Notes: generated by a model from the letters alone, not told the origin. A stretch of DNA of 38,861 nucleotides from an uncultured Clostridia bacterium (GCA_944382885.1 CALWNT010000104.1:1-38861); one strand, 5' to 3'; shown: positions 1-8,712, counted from the stretch's first letter. Numbers and translations are program-made.

Positions 1-104
1 GTGAAGCGTTTTGCCTACTTTGACGCTGATCAAAGTAGGCCGCGTGCGGGGCGGCTCCCCGCATAGCTTTCTTCTTTCTCTGAAAGAAAGTGATAGAGAA
101 AAAG
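1..104. repeat. Hairpin-rich dispersed repeat, copy A
   Basis: This stretch is nearly identical to 21523-21624. It holds three consecutive inverted repeats: GCCTACTTTGA (13-23) with TCAAAGTAGGC (30-40), GCGGGG (46-51) with CCCCGC (57-62), and a weaker CTTTC/GAAAG pair near 67-90. It lies about 70 bases past the stop codon of the minus-strand spmB gene; copy B sits about 30 bases past the stop of another minus-strand gene in the same relative orientation. No coding potential is visible. It may end transcripts or be a non-autonomous repeat; the sequence does not decide. The left edge is cut by the window. Confidence 0.8.
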
Positions 105-173
105 TTCTTTTTAAATAGAAAGATAAATTTCTGTTTATCGTTTGGACTGAATATCTCTCCTTTCCCTATCTCT

Positions 174-701
174 TTAAGATAAAAAAGAAAAGAAAAACCA
201 GACCGTAACAGCGCTCATAATAAACCCTACCCCGTCGGCCGTCAGAGCACAGCCTAACGTATGCCTTGTTTTCGTAACTTTTACTGCTGAATAATAAACC
301 GCAATGGTATAAAAAGTCGTTTCGGTAGAGCCCTGCAGCACGCTTGCTACCCGTCCGATCAAACTGTCCGGGCCGTAATTTTTCAGAATGTCTTCAAACA
401 CCACCAACGCTCCGCTTCCTGAAATTGGACGCAAAAGCGCTAAAGGAATGACCTCTTTTGGAATCATCAACTTGCTGACTAAAGGCTCCAGCAGTGCGGT
501 AAACGCGTCTATCGCGCCAGATGCCTTGAGCATTCCGACACAGGTCATCAGCGCAATCAGGGCGGGAAGAATCCCCATACTGACACCGATGCCCTCCTTC
601 GCTCCCTGTATAAACGTGTCAAACACATTGACCTTATGAAAGATGCCGTAAAGCAAAATTCCACATACCACAACAGGAATAATAAAATCTGTCCATCTCA
701 T
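174..701 (-). CDS. spmB: Spore maturation protein B (SpmB)
   Basis: This 175-residue membrane protein has the nucleoside-recognition (Gate) fold of SpmB. It starts with a hydrophobic segment (IIPVVVCGILLYGIF) and has several further hydrophobic stretches, a conserved LRPISGSGAL segment in the middle and an STETTFYTIAVYY segment after it, both typical of SpmB. In Bacillus, SpmA and SpmB act together in spore-core dehydration and heat resistance; that role is carried over from the family. Its ATG overlaps the stop of spmA (ATGA), with a GGAGG-type ribosome binding site inside the end of spmA, so the two are probably translationally coupled. The length is normal for the family. Confidence 0.92.
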   Translation of the reverse strand: MRWTDFIIPVVVCGILLYGIFHKVNVFDTFIQGAKEGIGVSMGILPALIALMTCVGMLKASGAIDAFTALLEPLVSKLMIPKEVIPLALLRPISGSGALVVFEDILKNYGPDSLIGRVASVLQGSTETTFYTIAVYYSAVKVTKTRHTLGCALTADGVGFIMSAVTVWFFFSFLS

Positions 702-1294
702 CTCCCCAGCCTCCTTTTTCTTTTTTCCATCAGCTTACATAACAGCAGACCGCTGCAAACCGAAACAAAGGAAGAAATTAAAATAGCGGGAAGAATTTCC
801 ATGGGATTTTGAGACCCATACTCCAGCCGAAGCATGGCGATTGTAGTAGGGATTAACTGAATTGAAGCAGTATTGAGTACAACTAAGGTGATCATATGGT
901 TGGAAGCCGTCTGCGTCTCCTCTGGGGACTGTAGCTTGGAAAGTTCGGTCATTGCGTTAATTCCCAATGGTGTCGCCGCATTTCCCAGCCCCAATAAATT
1001 GGCAGTAATGTTCATGGATATAAATTTCAGCGCCAATGAATCTTTTGGCAGCCCTTTGAATACTCTTTTGGTAATAGGCCGAAGCAGGTTGCTGATCTGA
1101 TCGGTCAGCTTTGCCTCCTCAGCTACCTTCATCAGTCCGCTCCAGAGACACATTGCGCCCATTAGTTTGAGCACTAATTCTACCGCATTGGCGCACTCAG
1201 ACAACGCCGCATTAGACACTTCTCCGATTCTGCCAAACAATGCGCCAAACAGGAGGGAGAGCAGAATAAATCCTGTAAATACCCATTTCATCAT
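698..1294 (-). CDS. spmA: Spore maturation protein A (SpmA)
   Basis: This 198-residue membrane protein is the partner of SpmB. It starts with a hydrophobic segment (WVFTGFILLSLLFGALFG) and contains the family signature NITANLLGLGNAATPLGI near residues 95-112. The frame stays open to 1354, but the ATG at 1294 (MMKWVF) follows a GGGA-type ribosome binding site and matches the usual SpmA start; no such site precedes the longer start. The ATG at 1291 is also possible. It is the first gene of a two-gene spore-maturation unit and is divergent from the AbrB-type regulator. I could not identify a convincing sporulation sigma-factor promoter in the AT-rich region upstream. Confidence 0.9.
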   Translation of the reverse strand: MMKWVFTGFILLSLLFGALFGRIGEVSNAALSECANAVELVLKLMGAMCLWSGLMKVAEEAKLTDQISNLLRPITKRVFKGLPKDSLALKFISMNITANLLGLGNAATPLGINAMTELSKLQSPEETQTASNHMITLVVLNTASIQLIPTTIAMLRLEYGSQNPMEILPAILISSFVSVCSGLLLCKLMEKRKRRLGR

Positions 1295-1403
1295 AAGACC
1301 AAATCCCTTTTTGGAAAAAATTACAATATTTTCTAGTTTTTTACAAATATACAATATATTATGTAAATATTTTTTGAAATAGACCTAATTTTCTATTTAT
1401 CAA

Positions 1404-1432
1404 TTGACAATTTCTGACAAATAAAGTACAAT
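1404..1432 (+). promoter_or_regulatory. Sigma-A-type promoter of the AbrB-type regulator
   Basis: TTGACA (1404-1409) is followed by a 17-base spacer and TACAAT (1427-1432), an 11 of 12 match to the housekeeping consensus. Transcription would begin near 1439, about 47 bases before the ATG at 1486. The gene ends in its own terminator, so it is likely a single-gene transcript. Confidence 0.8.
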
Positions 1433-1485
1433 ATTGGTAGTTTATGATTAAATAAATGATCAAGATAGAAAGAGGTGTTTCTCTT

Positions 1486-1728
1486 ATGAAAGCAACAGGA
1501 ATTGTTCGACAGTTGGATAAATTAGGAAGAATTGTATTGCCAAAAGAACTGCGCAAGGTTTTTAACATTGAAAACGAAGATTATCTGGAAATCTATGTGG
1601 AAAATGATAAAATCGTATTGAAGAAGTACGCTCCAACTTGTATTTTTTGCGGGAACAGCATAGACGTAGAGGAATACAAAGGCAAAAATGTCTGCCGCTC
1701 CTGTATTGAAGAATTAAAAGAAAAATAA
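1486..1728 (+). CDS. AbrB/SpoVT-family transition-state regulator with a Cys4 tail
   Basis: This 80-residue DNA-binding protein has an N-terminal swapped-hairpin AbrB domain (residues 1-47, with DKLGRIVLPKELRK as the core). A C-terminal zinc-ribbon-like tail has cysteines at 52, 55, 70 and 73 (CxxC-x14-CxxC). Proteins of this kind act as dimers or tetramers and control post-exponential genes; the target here is unknown. The frame is open from 1456, but the ATG at 1486 has the ribosome binding site AAAGAGGTG at the right distance and gives the canonical MKATGIVRQLD start. It has a strong promoter, a terminator of its own, and is divergent from spmA. Confidence 0.88.
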   Translation: MKATGIVRQLDKLGRIVLPKELRKVFNIENEDYLEIYVENDKIVLKKYAPTCIFCGNSIDVEEYKGKNVCRSCIEELKEK

Positions 1729-1738
1729 GCAATGGTGC

Positions 1739-1772
1739 AAAAGATGCTGAAATCAGCATCTTTTGTTATTTT
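1739..1772 (+). terminator. Rho-independent terminator of the AbrB-type gene
   Basis: A perfect 12-base inverted repeat, AAAAGATGCTGA (1739-1750) and TCAGCATCTTTT (1753-1764), with the run of T at the end of the stem continuing into TTGTTATTTT. It starts 10 bases after the stop codon. Confidence 0.88.
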
Positions 1773-1818
1773 CTTAACAGTTTATGTAACCAATTTTTAT
1801 GGTATAGGAGTGTTACTT

Positions 1819-3387
1819 ATGGAGCAAAACAAGCCTAATTTGATTATTGTAATGACCGATCAACAGCGGGCCGACTTAAGAAAGGCCTGCGGATACGAGC
1901 TTGATACCATGCCCTTTTTAGATGAATGGGGCTGCGGCGGCGTAGATTTTGAAAAGGCCTATACGCCTAACCCCACCTGTCTTCCGGCAAGAGTCAGTAT
2001 GTTTACCGGCAGATATTCTCAGTCCCATCAGGCAAGAACCAACCACAACGAAAAGGACGCCCTTTATACGAAAGATCTTTTGGATATTCTCAAAGAGAAC
2101 GGGTATCGAACCGCACTGTGCGGTAAAAATCATTCCCATCATCCTATGGAGGACTTTGACTTTTGGGAAACCTCCGGACATCTGGGATATGAGGGCGAAC
2201 GTAATACCACGCCGGAAGAATTCGCCTTCGCCGATTTTCTCAAAGCCACCAAGCATATGGAAACACATACGCCCTCTCCAGGAGGGGTAGAAGTACAGCA
2301 TCCCTACCGCAATGTATCCTCTGCTTTCAAATTTATCGACAGTGTTAAAGATCAGCCCTTTTTTGCCTGGGTATCTTTTGCGGAACCTCACAATCCCTAT
2401 CAGGTGCCGGAGCCCTATTTTGATCTCTTCCCGCCGGAAATCCTGCCTCCGGTACACAGCGGGAAAGAGATTCTGCCGGAAAAAGGCGAAAAATTTGTCT
2501 GGACCCGCGGCATTTGGGAACAGGTGCTGGGAGAACAGATAGAAGACCGTATTCTCCGGGCACGCTCGAATTATCATGGCATGCTCCGACTGATTGACGA
2601 TCAGTTCAAGCGGCTGATCTTAGGGCTGAGAGAACGGAATTTAGAAGAAAATACCATCGTGATCTTTCTATCCGACCACGGGGATTTTGTTGGGGAATAC
2701 GGCTTGATCCGAAAAGGCCCTGATCTGCCGGACATTCTGTCCCACATTCCCATGGTGTGGAGAGGCCCAGGTATCGCCGCTCAGGGCAGAACCTCCTCGG
2801 GATTTGTGAATCTGGTGGACGTGCTCCCTACGATCTGCGACCTGCTTGGAGTCGAAATTCCCTTCGGCTGTCAGGGAAAAAGCATCCTGCCCTTGCTGCA
2901 AGGAGGTACTGTTCCTGCCGGAGAATTTGATTCCACCCTATCGGAAAGCGGTTTTTCCGGGCTTTACTGGAACAACGACGATGCCCTTACCGTTTCTGAC
3001 GAAGATGCTTGCTCCAAAGAGATGGACCGTTTTGACTGTCTGAATACCTGGACACAGTGCGGTCAGATTCGTTCTCTGTGGAAAGGGGATTTCCGCATCC
3101 AAATGGACATGATGGGAAACGGCTATCTCTATGACCTCAAACATGATCCCTTTGAGCTGAGAAATCTTTGGAATGAGCAGGCATATGCACAGATCAAAGG
3201 GGAATTACTGGCAGAACTCACCGCAGCTATCTTAAGGGCTGTTGATCCCCTTCCCGCGCCTCATTTTCGCTATCGCACTAAGGTGCATCCTAAGGGGTAC
3301 TGGTTCCAGGAGGATTACCGCTCTCCCGATCCCGGGATCAGAGATTACGCCTTTCTTGGTGGAAAGCTTCCGCCCCGCGAAAAATAA
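1819..3387 (+). CDS. Type I sulfatase, cysteine type
   Basis: This 522-residue protein has the alkaline-phosphatase-like sulfatase fold. The metal-binding MTDQQR is near the start (Asp14). The CxPxR maturation motif is CLPAR, with Cys54 the residue converted to formylglycine. Other family positions visible are GKNH (102-105), His191 in FAEPHNPY and FLSDHGD around Asp286/His287. It would hydrolyse a sulfate ester; the substrate cannot be read from sequence. The ATG at 1819 was chosen because TAGGAG precedes it by seven bases and MEQNKPNLIIVMTDQQR is a typical start; the longer frame from 1732 runs through the upstream terminator. There is no signal peptide, so it is predicted to be cytoplasmic. 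No maturase gene is visible in the window. Confidence 0.88.
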   Translation: MEQNKPNLIIVMTDQQRADLRKACGYELDTMPFLDEWGCGGVDFEKAYTPNPTCLPARVSMFTGRYSQSHQARTNHNEKDALYTKDLLDILKENGYRTALCGKNHSHHPMEDFDFWETSGHLGYEGERNTTPEEFAFADFLKATKHMETHTPSPGGVEVQHPYRNVSSAFKFIDSVKDQPFFAWVSFAEPHNPYQVPEPYFDLFPPEILPPVHSGKEILPEKGEKFVWTRGIWEQVLGEQIEDRILRARSNYHGMLRLIDDQFKRLILGLRERNLEENTIVIFLSDHGDFVGEYGLIRKGPDLPDILSHIPMVWRGPGIAAQGRTSSGFVNLVDVLPTICDLLGVEIPFGCQGKSILPLLQGGTVPAGEFDSTLSESGFSGLYWNNDDALTVSDEDACSKEMDRFDCLNTWTQCGQIRSLWKGDFRIQMDMMGNGYLYDLKHDPFELRNLWNEQAYAQIKGELLAELTAAILRAVDPLPAPHFRYRTKVHPKGYWFQEDYRSPDPGIRDYAFLGGKLPPREK

Positions 3388-3450
3388 TGGTTCGGTTTTT
3401 CTCTTTTCCCCTTGCATTTTATAAGGAAAGAAGAAATTTGTCAAAAAGAA

Positions 3451-3479
3451 TGGCACCTTGATGAAAATTGTGCTACAAT
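3451..3479 (+). promoter_or_regulatory. Possible promoter of the MATE gene
   Basis: TACAAT (3474-3479) is a good -10 element, but the hexamer 17 bases upstream (TGGCAC, 3451-3456) is a poor -35. Transcription would begin near 3486, about 55 bases before the GTG start. Confidence 0.3.
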
Positions 3480-3540
3480 ATCCCTCGGAACTATTTGGCT
3501 CTAAAATAAAAATCCATCAAGCAGAAAAGGGAGAAATGCA

Positions 3541-4905
3541 GTGACACAGGAACGATCCTTTTACAAAGAATTTTTTATCCTATATGTGGCGTTGGTTTTA
3601 CAAAACGTGGTAACCCTCAGCGTCAATCTGACAGACAATATCATGCTGGGTGCTTACAGCGAAACCTCTCTGGCCGGGGTAGCGGCGGCAAATCAAATTC
3701 AGTTTGTCTACCAGATGCTGCTCAACGGTTTCGGAGAGGGCATGGTAATCTTAGGAAGCCAATATTGGGGAAAACGGCAGATCGAACCGATGAAACGAAT
3801 TGCCGCCATGACAATGCAGCATGGACTGGTGATTATGGCAATTTTATTTATTGTCATCAGTCTCTTTCCGGAATGGGCCATCGGTCTGTTCACCACCGAC
3901 CAACCGATTATTGCGGAAGGTGCGGATTATCTGAGCATCATCCGTTTTACCTACATCTTTTTCGCCATTACACAGCTTCTCTTGGCGATTCTTCGCAGCA
4001 CCCAGGTGGTCAAAATCGCCCTGTATCTCTCCGCTATGGCTTTCTTTGTCAACTGCGGAATCAATTATGTCCTGATTTTTGGAAACTTCGGCGCGCCGGA
4101 AATGGGAACCGCAGGCGCGGCAATCGGTACTCTGGCCGCCAGAATTCTGGAGACCACTGTCTTGATTCTTTATATCATCAAGACTGAAAAGAACCTTCGG
4201 ATGAAATTGCGGGATTTCTTTCATTTTGACAGAACCCTTTGGAAAGACTATATGCATGTGACTCTCCCGATTTTGATTACAAACGGATTGTGGGGGGCCA
4301 ACACCGCATTGCAAACCGCTATTTTAGGACATATGACGGCTGCGGCCATTGCGGCAAACAGCGCCGCTTCCAACCTCTTCCTGCTGGTGAAATCAACCGC
4401 TTCCGGAGCCGCTTCGGCCGCAGGCGTTGTCATCGGAAAAGCCATCGGCATCGGAGATATGGAACGAGTAAAGGACTACGCCAGACGGCTGCAAAAGCTC
4501 TTTCTGGTCATTGGCATCTGCTCTGGTATTCTGCTCTTCTTCCTGCGAATTCCGGTACTCAGTCTCTATGATCTGAAGCCGGAAACCAAAGAAATGGCGA
4601 ATACCTTTCTCATTATCCTGAGCATTGTAGATGTCGGTATGTCCTATCAGATGCCCACGAACACCGGTATTATCCGGGGCGGTGGCGATACCATGTATGT
4701 AGTAAAGCTGGATTTAGTCAGTATCTGGCTGATTGTATTGCCCCTTTCCTTTTTCATGGCCTTTGTCGTCAAAGCTCCTCCGGCAGTAGTGGTCTGCTGC
4801 TTGAATGCGGATCAGATCTTCAAATGTGTCCCGGCCTTTATCAGATGTAATTCCTGGAAATGGATCCATCGTTTAACACGGGAAGAAACCCAAGCGATAC
4901 AATAA
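3541..4905 (+). CDS. MATE-family multidrug/metabolite efflux transporter
   Basis: This 454-residue polytopic membrane protein has about 12 hydrophobic segments. The N-terminal half shows MATE features such as VNLTDNIMLGAYSETSLAGVA and the GFGEGMVILGSQYWGKR loop. Family members export drugs or metabolites in exchange for Na+ or H+; the substrate is not predictable. The start is GTG at 3541, seven bases after GGGAG; the ATG six bases earlier runs straight into a stop. It follows the sulfatase by 153 bases on the same strand and probably has its own promoter. It is convergent with the ribosomal operon and separated from it by terminators. Confidence 0.88.
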   Translation: MTQERSFYKEFFILYVALVLQNVVTLSVNLTDNIMLGAYSETSLAGVAAANQIQFVYQMLLNGFGEGMVILGSQYWGKRQIEPMKRIAAMTMQHGLVIMAILFIVISLFPEWAIGLFTTDQPIIAEGADYLSIIRFTYIFFAITQLLLAILRSTQVVKIALYLSAMAFFVNCGINYVLIFGNFGAPEMGTAGAAIGTLAARILETTVLILYIIKTEKNLRMKLRDFFHFDRTLWKDYMHVTLPILITNGLWGANTALQTAILGHMTAAAIAANSAASNLFLLVKSTASGAASAAGVVIGKAIGIGDMERVKDYARRLQKLFLVIGICSGILLFFLRIPVLSLYDLKPETKEMANTFLIILSIVDVGMSYQMPTNTGIIRGGGDTMYVVKLDLVSIWLIVLPLSFFMAFVVKAPPAVVVCCLNADQIFKCVPAFIRCNSWKWIHRLTREETQAIQ

Positions 4906-4950
4906 GGAAAACTCCCTCTGGTGAAATCCAGAGGGAGTTTTCCTTATTGC
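4904..4950. terminator. Bidirectional terminator between the MATE gene and the ribosomal operon
   Basis: A perfect 18-base inverted repeat (4904-4921 and 4928-4945) with a six-base loop. The outer part of the stem is A-rich on one side and T-rich on the other, so it can work in both directions. It begins inside the MATE stop codon. Confidence 0.9.
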
Positions 4951-4972
4951 CTTTCTGCTTTTGGTCAAAAAG

Positions 4973-4999
4973 AAAGGGGGCCTTAAAAAGGCTCCCTTT
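4973..4999 (-). terminator. Terminator of the ribosomal protein operon
   Basis: On the minus strand, AAAGGGAGCC (4999-4990) pairs with GGCCCCCTTT (4982-4973) through one G-T wobble and is followed by CTTTTTG. It lies 16 bases past the rplQ stop codon, and the stronger hairpin at 4904-4945 backs it up. Confidence 0.75.
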
Positions 5000-5015
5000 T
5001 TATCACGATTATGAA

Positions 5016-5357
5016 TTACACCAATTCAATAATTGCCATCTCTGCAGCGTCACCACGACGTGGGCCGATCTTTACGATACGAGTATATCCACCTTTTGCT
5101 TCCGCATATTTGGGGGAAATCTCATCAAACAATTTCTTTACCACATCTTCTTTTGTGATATATGCAAATGCCTGACGCTTGGAGTGGAGGTTGTTTGTTT
5201 TGCCGAGGGTAATCATTTTCTCGGTCATCGCGCGAACTTCTTTTGCTCTGGTGACAGTCGTTTCAATTTTACCGTTTTCGAGTAAGAATGTAACCATTGC
5301 TCTCAGCATTGCCTGTCTGTGATCAGAAGCTCTACCAAGTTTTCTGCTTCCTGCCAT
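5016..5357 (-). CDS. rplQ: 50S ribosomal protein L17
   Basis: L17 (113 residues) is a large-subunit protein near the exit tunnel. The sequence has the family start [19 protein letters not shown] and the typical end with [15 protein letters not shown]. The frame extends to a GTG at 5369, but that codon abuts the AAGGAG ribosome binding site; the ATG at 5357 lies about 11 bases from it and gives the canonical start. It is the last gene of the operon, 37 bases after rpoA, with a terminator immediately downstream. Confidence 0.97.
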   Translation of the reverse strand: MAGSRKLGRASDHRQAMLRAMVTFLLENGKIETTVTRAKEVRAMTEKMITLGKTNNLHSKRQAFAYITKEDVVKKLFDEISPKYAEAKGGYTRIVKIGPRRGDAAEMAIIELV

Positions 5358-5394
5358 TTCGATATTCACTCCTTACTGGTTTGAGGCGTAAACC

Positions 5395-6345
5395 TTATTC
5401 ATCTTCCGGATTCAGATTAAAGCCCAGGGAATTGAGTTTGAAAATAACTTCTTCCAAAGATTTTTTACCCAAGTTCCGGACCTTCATCATGTCATCTTCC
5501 GATTTGTTGATCAGGTCGCCTACCGTATTGATTCCTGCACGTTTTAAGCAGTTAAATGAACGTACAGATAAGTCAAGCTCCTCAATAGTCATCTCGAGGA
5601 CTTTTTCATTACCTTTGTCGTCCTTTTCTACCATGATTTCAGCGCTTGCCGCTTCTTCAGATAGGTCTACAAATAAGTTAAGATGCTCATTCAGAATCTT
5701 GGCTGCGAGAGATATGGACTCTTTCGCGGAAATGGTTCCGTCGGTCCAAACCTCAAGGCTCAACTTATCATAGTCGGTAATTTGTCCAACACGTGTATTT
5801 TCAACAGTATAATTCACCTTCAAAACAGGGGTAAAGATACTGTCGACAGGTATTGCACCAACAATATTTTGAATATTAGCCTTATTTCGTTCAGCGGTAA
5901 CATAGCCCCGGCCTTTGTCCAATACAATCTCCATATACAGCTTCGCACCCTGATCCAGAGTAGCGATATGCATGGTCGGATTGAGTATTTCGACTTCCGA
6001 ATCCGCTTTAATATCACCGGCTGTTACCTGACCTTCACCTTCAGCTTCGATGTAAACTGTCTTTGGTGATTCGCCATGTATCTTAGCAGTTAATCCTTTG
6101 ATGTTCAGTACAATCTCTGTTACATCTTCTTTTACACCAGGTATGGTTGAAAACTCGTGCTGTACGCCGTCAATTTTGATCGATGCAACAGCGACACCTG
6201 GCAGAGAGGAGAGCAGTACTCTTCTTAAGCTATTGCCTAATGTCGTACCATAGCCGCGTTCAAGGGGCTCCAAAACGAATTTGCCATACGTACCGTCCGG
6301 CTTCATTTCGGCTGTCTCAATTCTTGGCTTTTCAATTTCAATCAT
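5395..6345 (-). CDS. rpoA: RNA polymerase alpha subunit
   Basis: This 316-residue subunit nucleates RNA polymerase assembly. The N-terminal dimerisation domain (about 1-230) carries the conserved [20 protein letters not shown]. The C-terminal domain (about 250-316) carries [20 protein letters not shown] and [10 protein letters not shown], the part that contacts UP-element DNA and regulators. The ATG follows GGAGGG at a good distance. It sits between rpsD and rplQ; the 122-base spacer before it is longer than most in the operon and contains hairpins (6346-6467). Confidence 0.98.
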   Translation of the reverse strand: MIEIEKPRIETAEMKPDGTYGKFVLEPLERGYGTTLGNSLRRVLLSSLPGVAVASIKIDGVQHEFSTIPGVKEDVTEIVLNIKGLTAKIHGESPKTVYIEAEGEGQVTAGDIKADSEVEILNPTMHIATLDQGAKLYMEIVLDKGRGYVTAERNKANIQNIVGAIPVDSIFTPVLKVNYTVENTRVGQITDYDKLSLEVWTDGTISAKESISLAAKILNEHLNLFVDLSEEAASAEIMVEKDDKGNEKVLEMTIEELDLSVRSFNCLKRAGINTVGDLINKSEDDMMKVRNLGKKSLEEVIFKLNSLGFNLNPEDE

Positions 6346-6467
6346 CTAAAACCCTCCTAAATGCAGACAAGTCTGCATAAGTTTTGTTGTTCCCCTGGCG
6401 ATTGGAATGAGTGGGCTGTTTAGAAATTGATCCTCCCAAACAGCTACCCCAAATAATCTGCTAGTCA
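6346..6467 (-). promoter_or_regulatory. Structured spacer between rpsD and rpoA
   Basis: This 122-base gap has two inverted repeats. ATGCAGAC/GTCTGCAT (6361-6378) is a perfect, tight hairpin just upstream of the rpoA ribosome binding site. A second pairs GCTGTTT with AAACAGC across about 6414-6443. Neither has the T-run of a terminator on the minus strand. They could be processing or translational control sites; I see no reading frame here. Confidence 0.4.
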
Positions 6468-7094
6468 TTATTTGGAGTAGAACTCGACAATCAGATTTTC
6501 CTGTACATCATAGTCGATGTCGTCTCTGTTTGCAAGACGGAGTACTTTGGCTTCCAATTTGTCTCTGTCTAATTCTAACCACATTGGAACAGGGCGAGCG
6601 CCATTTGCCTCAACGACAGCTTTGATTTTTTCGGAGCTGCGGCTCTTGTCACATACTGCAACAACATCGCCAGCTTTTACAAGATAAGAAGGAATGTTGA
6701 CCCTTCTGCCGTTTACGGTGTAATGACCGTGAACAACCAACTGACGAGCTTCTGCTCTGGAGCTGGCTAAGCCAAGTCTATACACAACGTTATCTAAACG
6801 AGATTCACAGATTTCGAGCAGGTTCGGACCGGTCATACCCTGTTTGCGTTCTGCCATTTCAAAGTATTTTGCAAACTGGCTTTCCAATACGCCGTAATAG
6901 CGTCTTACTTTCTGTTTTTCTCTCAGCTGTAAACCATATTCAGAAATTTTCTTGCGGTTCTGTCCGTGTTGACCCGGAGCATATCCTCTGCTGGTCACAG
7001 AGCATTTATCAGAGTAACATCTTTCACCTTTCAGGAATAACTTCTGTCCTTCACGGCGACACATTCTACATACCGCACCAGTATATCTTGCCAT
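6468..7094 (-). CDS. rpsD: 30S ribosomal protein S4 (zinc-binding form)
   Basis: S4 (208 residues) is a primary 16S rRNA-binding assembly protein. The N-terminus has the four-cysteine zinc site C9xxC12...C26-x4-C31, so this is the C+ form. The S4 RNA-binding domain follows from about residue 98 ([20 protein letters not shown]), with [17 protein letters not shown]. It sits between rpsK and rpoA, as is usual in Clostridia; in Bacillus rpsD is at a separate locus. In other bacteria S4 can repress its own operon, but I cannot identify such a site with confidence here. Confidence 0.98.
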   Translation of the reverse strand: MARYTGAVCRMCRREGQKLFLKGERCYSDKCSVTSRGYAPGQHGQNRKKISEYGLQLREKQKVRRYYGVLESQFAKYFEMAERKQGMTGPNLLEICESRLDNVVYRLGLASSRAEARQLVVHGHYTVNGRRVNIPSYLVKAGDVVAVCDKSRSSEKIKAVVEANGARPVPMWLELDRDKLEAKVLRLANRDDIDYDVQENLIVEFYSK

Positions 7095-7119
7095 CTAGTG
7101 GTACACCTCCTGATAAATA

Positions 7120-7518
7120 TTAAACACGGCGTCTTTTCGGCGGGCGGCAACCATTGTGAGGAATTGGAGTTACGTCTTTGATCATAGACACTTCTAATCC
7201 AACGCCCTGTAATGCACGGATTGCAGCTTCACGTCCGGAGCCTGGGCCTTTTACGAATACTTCAACTGTTTTTAAACCATGTTCCATTGCAGCTCTGGCA
7301 GCTTTTTCAGCGGCGGTCTGTGCAGCAAATGGAGTGGATTTTTTAGAGCCTCTGAAGCCCATTTCACCAGCACTTGCCCAGGAAAGCGCATTTCCCTGAG
7401 TGTCAGTAATGGTTACAATTGTGTTGTTAAAGGTAGACTGAATATGAACGGCACCACGTTCGATGTTTTTGCGTTCGCGGCGTCTGCGGATTGGTTTTTT
7501 AGCACCTTGTTTTGCCAT
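7120..7518 (-). CDS. rpsK: 30S ribosomal protein S11
   Basis: S11 (132 residues) is a platform protein close to the Shine-Dalgarno region of 16S rRNA. It shows the basic N-terminus [12 protein letters not shown], the central [20 protein letters not shown] and the typical end [15 protein letters not shown]. The length is normal. It lies 15 bases after rpsM and 25 before rpsD. Confidence 0.98.
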   Translation of the reverse strand: MAKQGAKKPIRRRRERKNIERGAVHIQSTFNNTIVTITDTQGNALSWASAGEMGFRGSKKSTPFAAQTAAEKAARAAMEHGLKTVEVFVKGPGSGREAAIRALQGVGLEVSMIKDVTPIPHNGCRPPKRRRV

Positions 7519-7533
7519 CTCTCAGAATCCCTC

Positions 7534-7902
7534 CTACTTTTTCTTGTTCGCGATTGTTTTCTTCGGACCTTTTCTGGTACGCGCATTGGTTTTGGTACGC
7601 TGTCCTCTTACAGGAAGACCCCTTCTGTGACGAAGGCCACGGTAGCATCCAATTTCAATCAATCTTTTAATGTCAAGAGCTGTGCCTCTGCGCACGTCAC
7701 CCTCAACTTCATAATTTTTGTCGATATAATCACGCAGTTTTGCTAAATCATCTTCTGTGATATCCTTTACTCTGGTGTCAGGATTTACACCTGTTGCAGA
7801 AAGAATATCAGCAGCAGCTTTTCGACCGATACCAAAGATATAAGTTAAACCGATTTCGATTCTCTTTTCTCTAGGCAAGTCAACACCAGCTATACGAGCC
7901 AT
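7534..7902 (-). CDS. rpsM: 30S ribosomal protein S13
   Basis: S13 (122 residues) is a head protein contacting the P-site tRNA and the B1 intersubunit bridges. It starts [20 protein letters not shown] and has the conserved [19 protein letters not shown] near the basic C-terminal tail. It is preceded by an 89-base spacer (7903-7991) after rpmJ in which I see no gene. Confidence 0.98.
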   Translation of the reverse strand: MARIAGVDLPREKRIEIGLTYIFGIGRKAAADILSATGVNPDTRVKDITEDDLAKLRDYIDKNYEVEGDVRRGTALDIKRLIEIGCYRGLRHRRGLPVRGQRTKTNARTRKGPKKTIANKKK

Positions 7903-7991
7903 AAAGTTGCACCTCCAATAACAGTATAAACACTCAAATCAGTGTTGTCTGCGTTTGTAATAGATGTATTAACCACATTAAGGTCTCACTA

Positions 7992-8207
<216 letters not shown>

Positions 8208-8426
8208 TTATTTTGAACGCCAAGTAATGCGTCCTTTCGTAAGGTCGTATGGAGACATCTCAACGGTGACCTTATCCCCGGGCAGAATACGGATGAAATT
8301 CATACGTAGCTTGCCTGAAATATGGGCTAAAATAGTGTGTCCGTTTGGAAGCTCAACCTTAAATTGAGCATTGGGCAGCGTGTCTACTACTGTGCCTTCA
8401 ATTTCAATTACATCTTCTTTTGACAA
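8208..8426 (-). CDS. infA: Translation initiation factor IF-1, UUG start
   Basis: IF-1 (72 residues) occupies the A site of the 30S subunit during initiation; it is a single S1-like OB domain. The sequence (M)[19 protein letters not shown] to KGRITWRSK matches the full family length only if the TTG at 8426-8424 is the start. GGGAGGT lies seven bases before that TTG. The in-frame ATG at 8483 would add 19 residues, lies inside the upstream KOW gene and has no supporting site. A non-AUG start on the gene for an initiation factor is of interest because IF-3 and IF-1 discriminate against such starts in other bacteria. Confidence 0.95.
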   Translation of the reverse strand: MSKEDVIEIEGTVVDTLPNAQFKVELPNGHTILAHISGKLRMNFIRILPGDKVTVEMSPYDLTKGRITWRSK

Positions 8427-8440
8427 GCGGATTACCTCCC

Positions 8441-8701
8441 TTATTCGGCGACGGGATTGATCGGACCGAAATTGTAGTCCCACAATACTCGCCTTAGTTG
8501 TTTGTCAGTTTCAAAATCCTTTGCGGATACCACTGCGTTAGTTCTTGCCAGATGCTTCAGATTCTTGCGTTTTGGCTTTTCCCGCTTCCGGCGCCGGCCG
8601 TCCGCAATATAAGCAAATTCGCCCTCTAAAGACACCACAACATAGAAGCTGCCGCTGTCATGTCCGGACTTTGACTTTACAATTGAACCAATTTGTACCA
8701 T
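8441..8701 (-). CDS. KOW-domain RNA-binding protein (L14e/L6e/L27e-like)
   Basis: This 86-residue basic protein has an N-terminal KOW-type beta domain ([20 protein letters not shown]) followed by a lysine/arginine-rich stretch ([17 protein letters not shown]). It resembles archaeal/eukaryotic L14e-type ribosomal proteins and occurs between map and infA in many Firmicutes, but its function is not established. Location and charge suggest rRNA or ribosome binding. I prefer the ATG at 8701, five bases after GGAGG; the ATG at 8713 overlaps the map stop codon (TAATG) but lacks a site of its own. Confidence 0.82.
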   Translation of the reverse strand: MVQIGSIVKSKSGHDSGSFYVVVSLEGEFAYIADGRRRKREKPKRKNLKHLARTNAVVSAKDFETDKQLRRVLWDYNFGPINPVAE

Positions 8702-8712
8702 TGTTTCCTCCA

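Noticed and set aside
1918..2577. Minus-strand open frame of 219 codons opposite the sulfatase
   Set aside because: The sulfatase motifs on the plus strand are unambiguous, and this frame has no recognisable domain.
3451..3479. TGGCAC upstream of the MATE gene read as a sigma-54 -24 element
   Set aside because: The matching -12 TTGC element is missing at the required spacing and no sigma-54 activator is nearby.
8427..8483. Longer infA beginning at the ATG at 8483
   Set aside because: It would overlap the end of the KOW gene, lacks a ribosome binding site and adds residues absent from IF-1; the TTG at 8426 fits the family length exactly.
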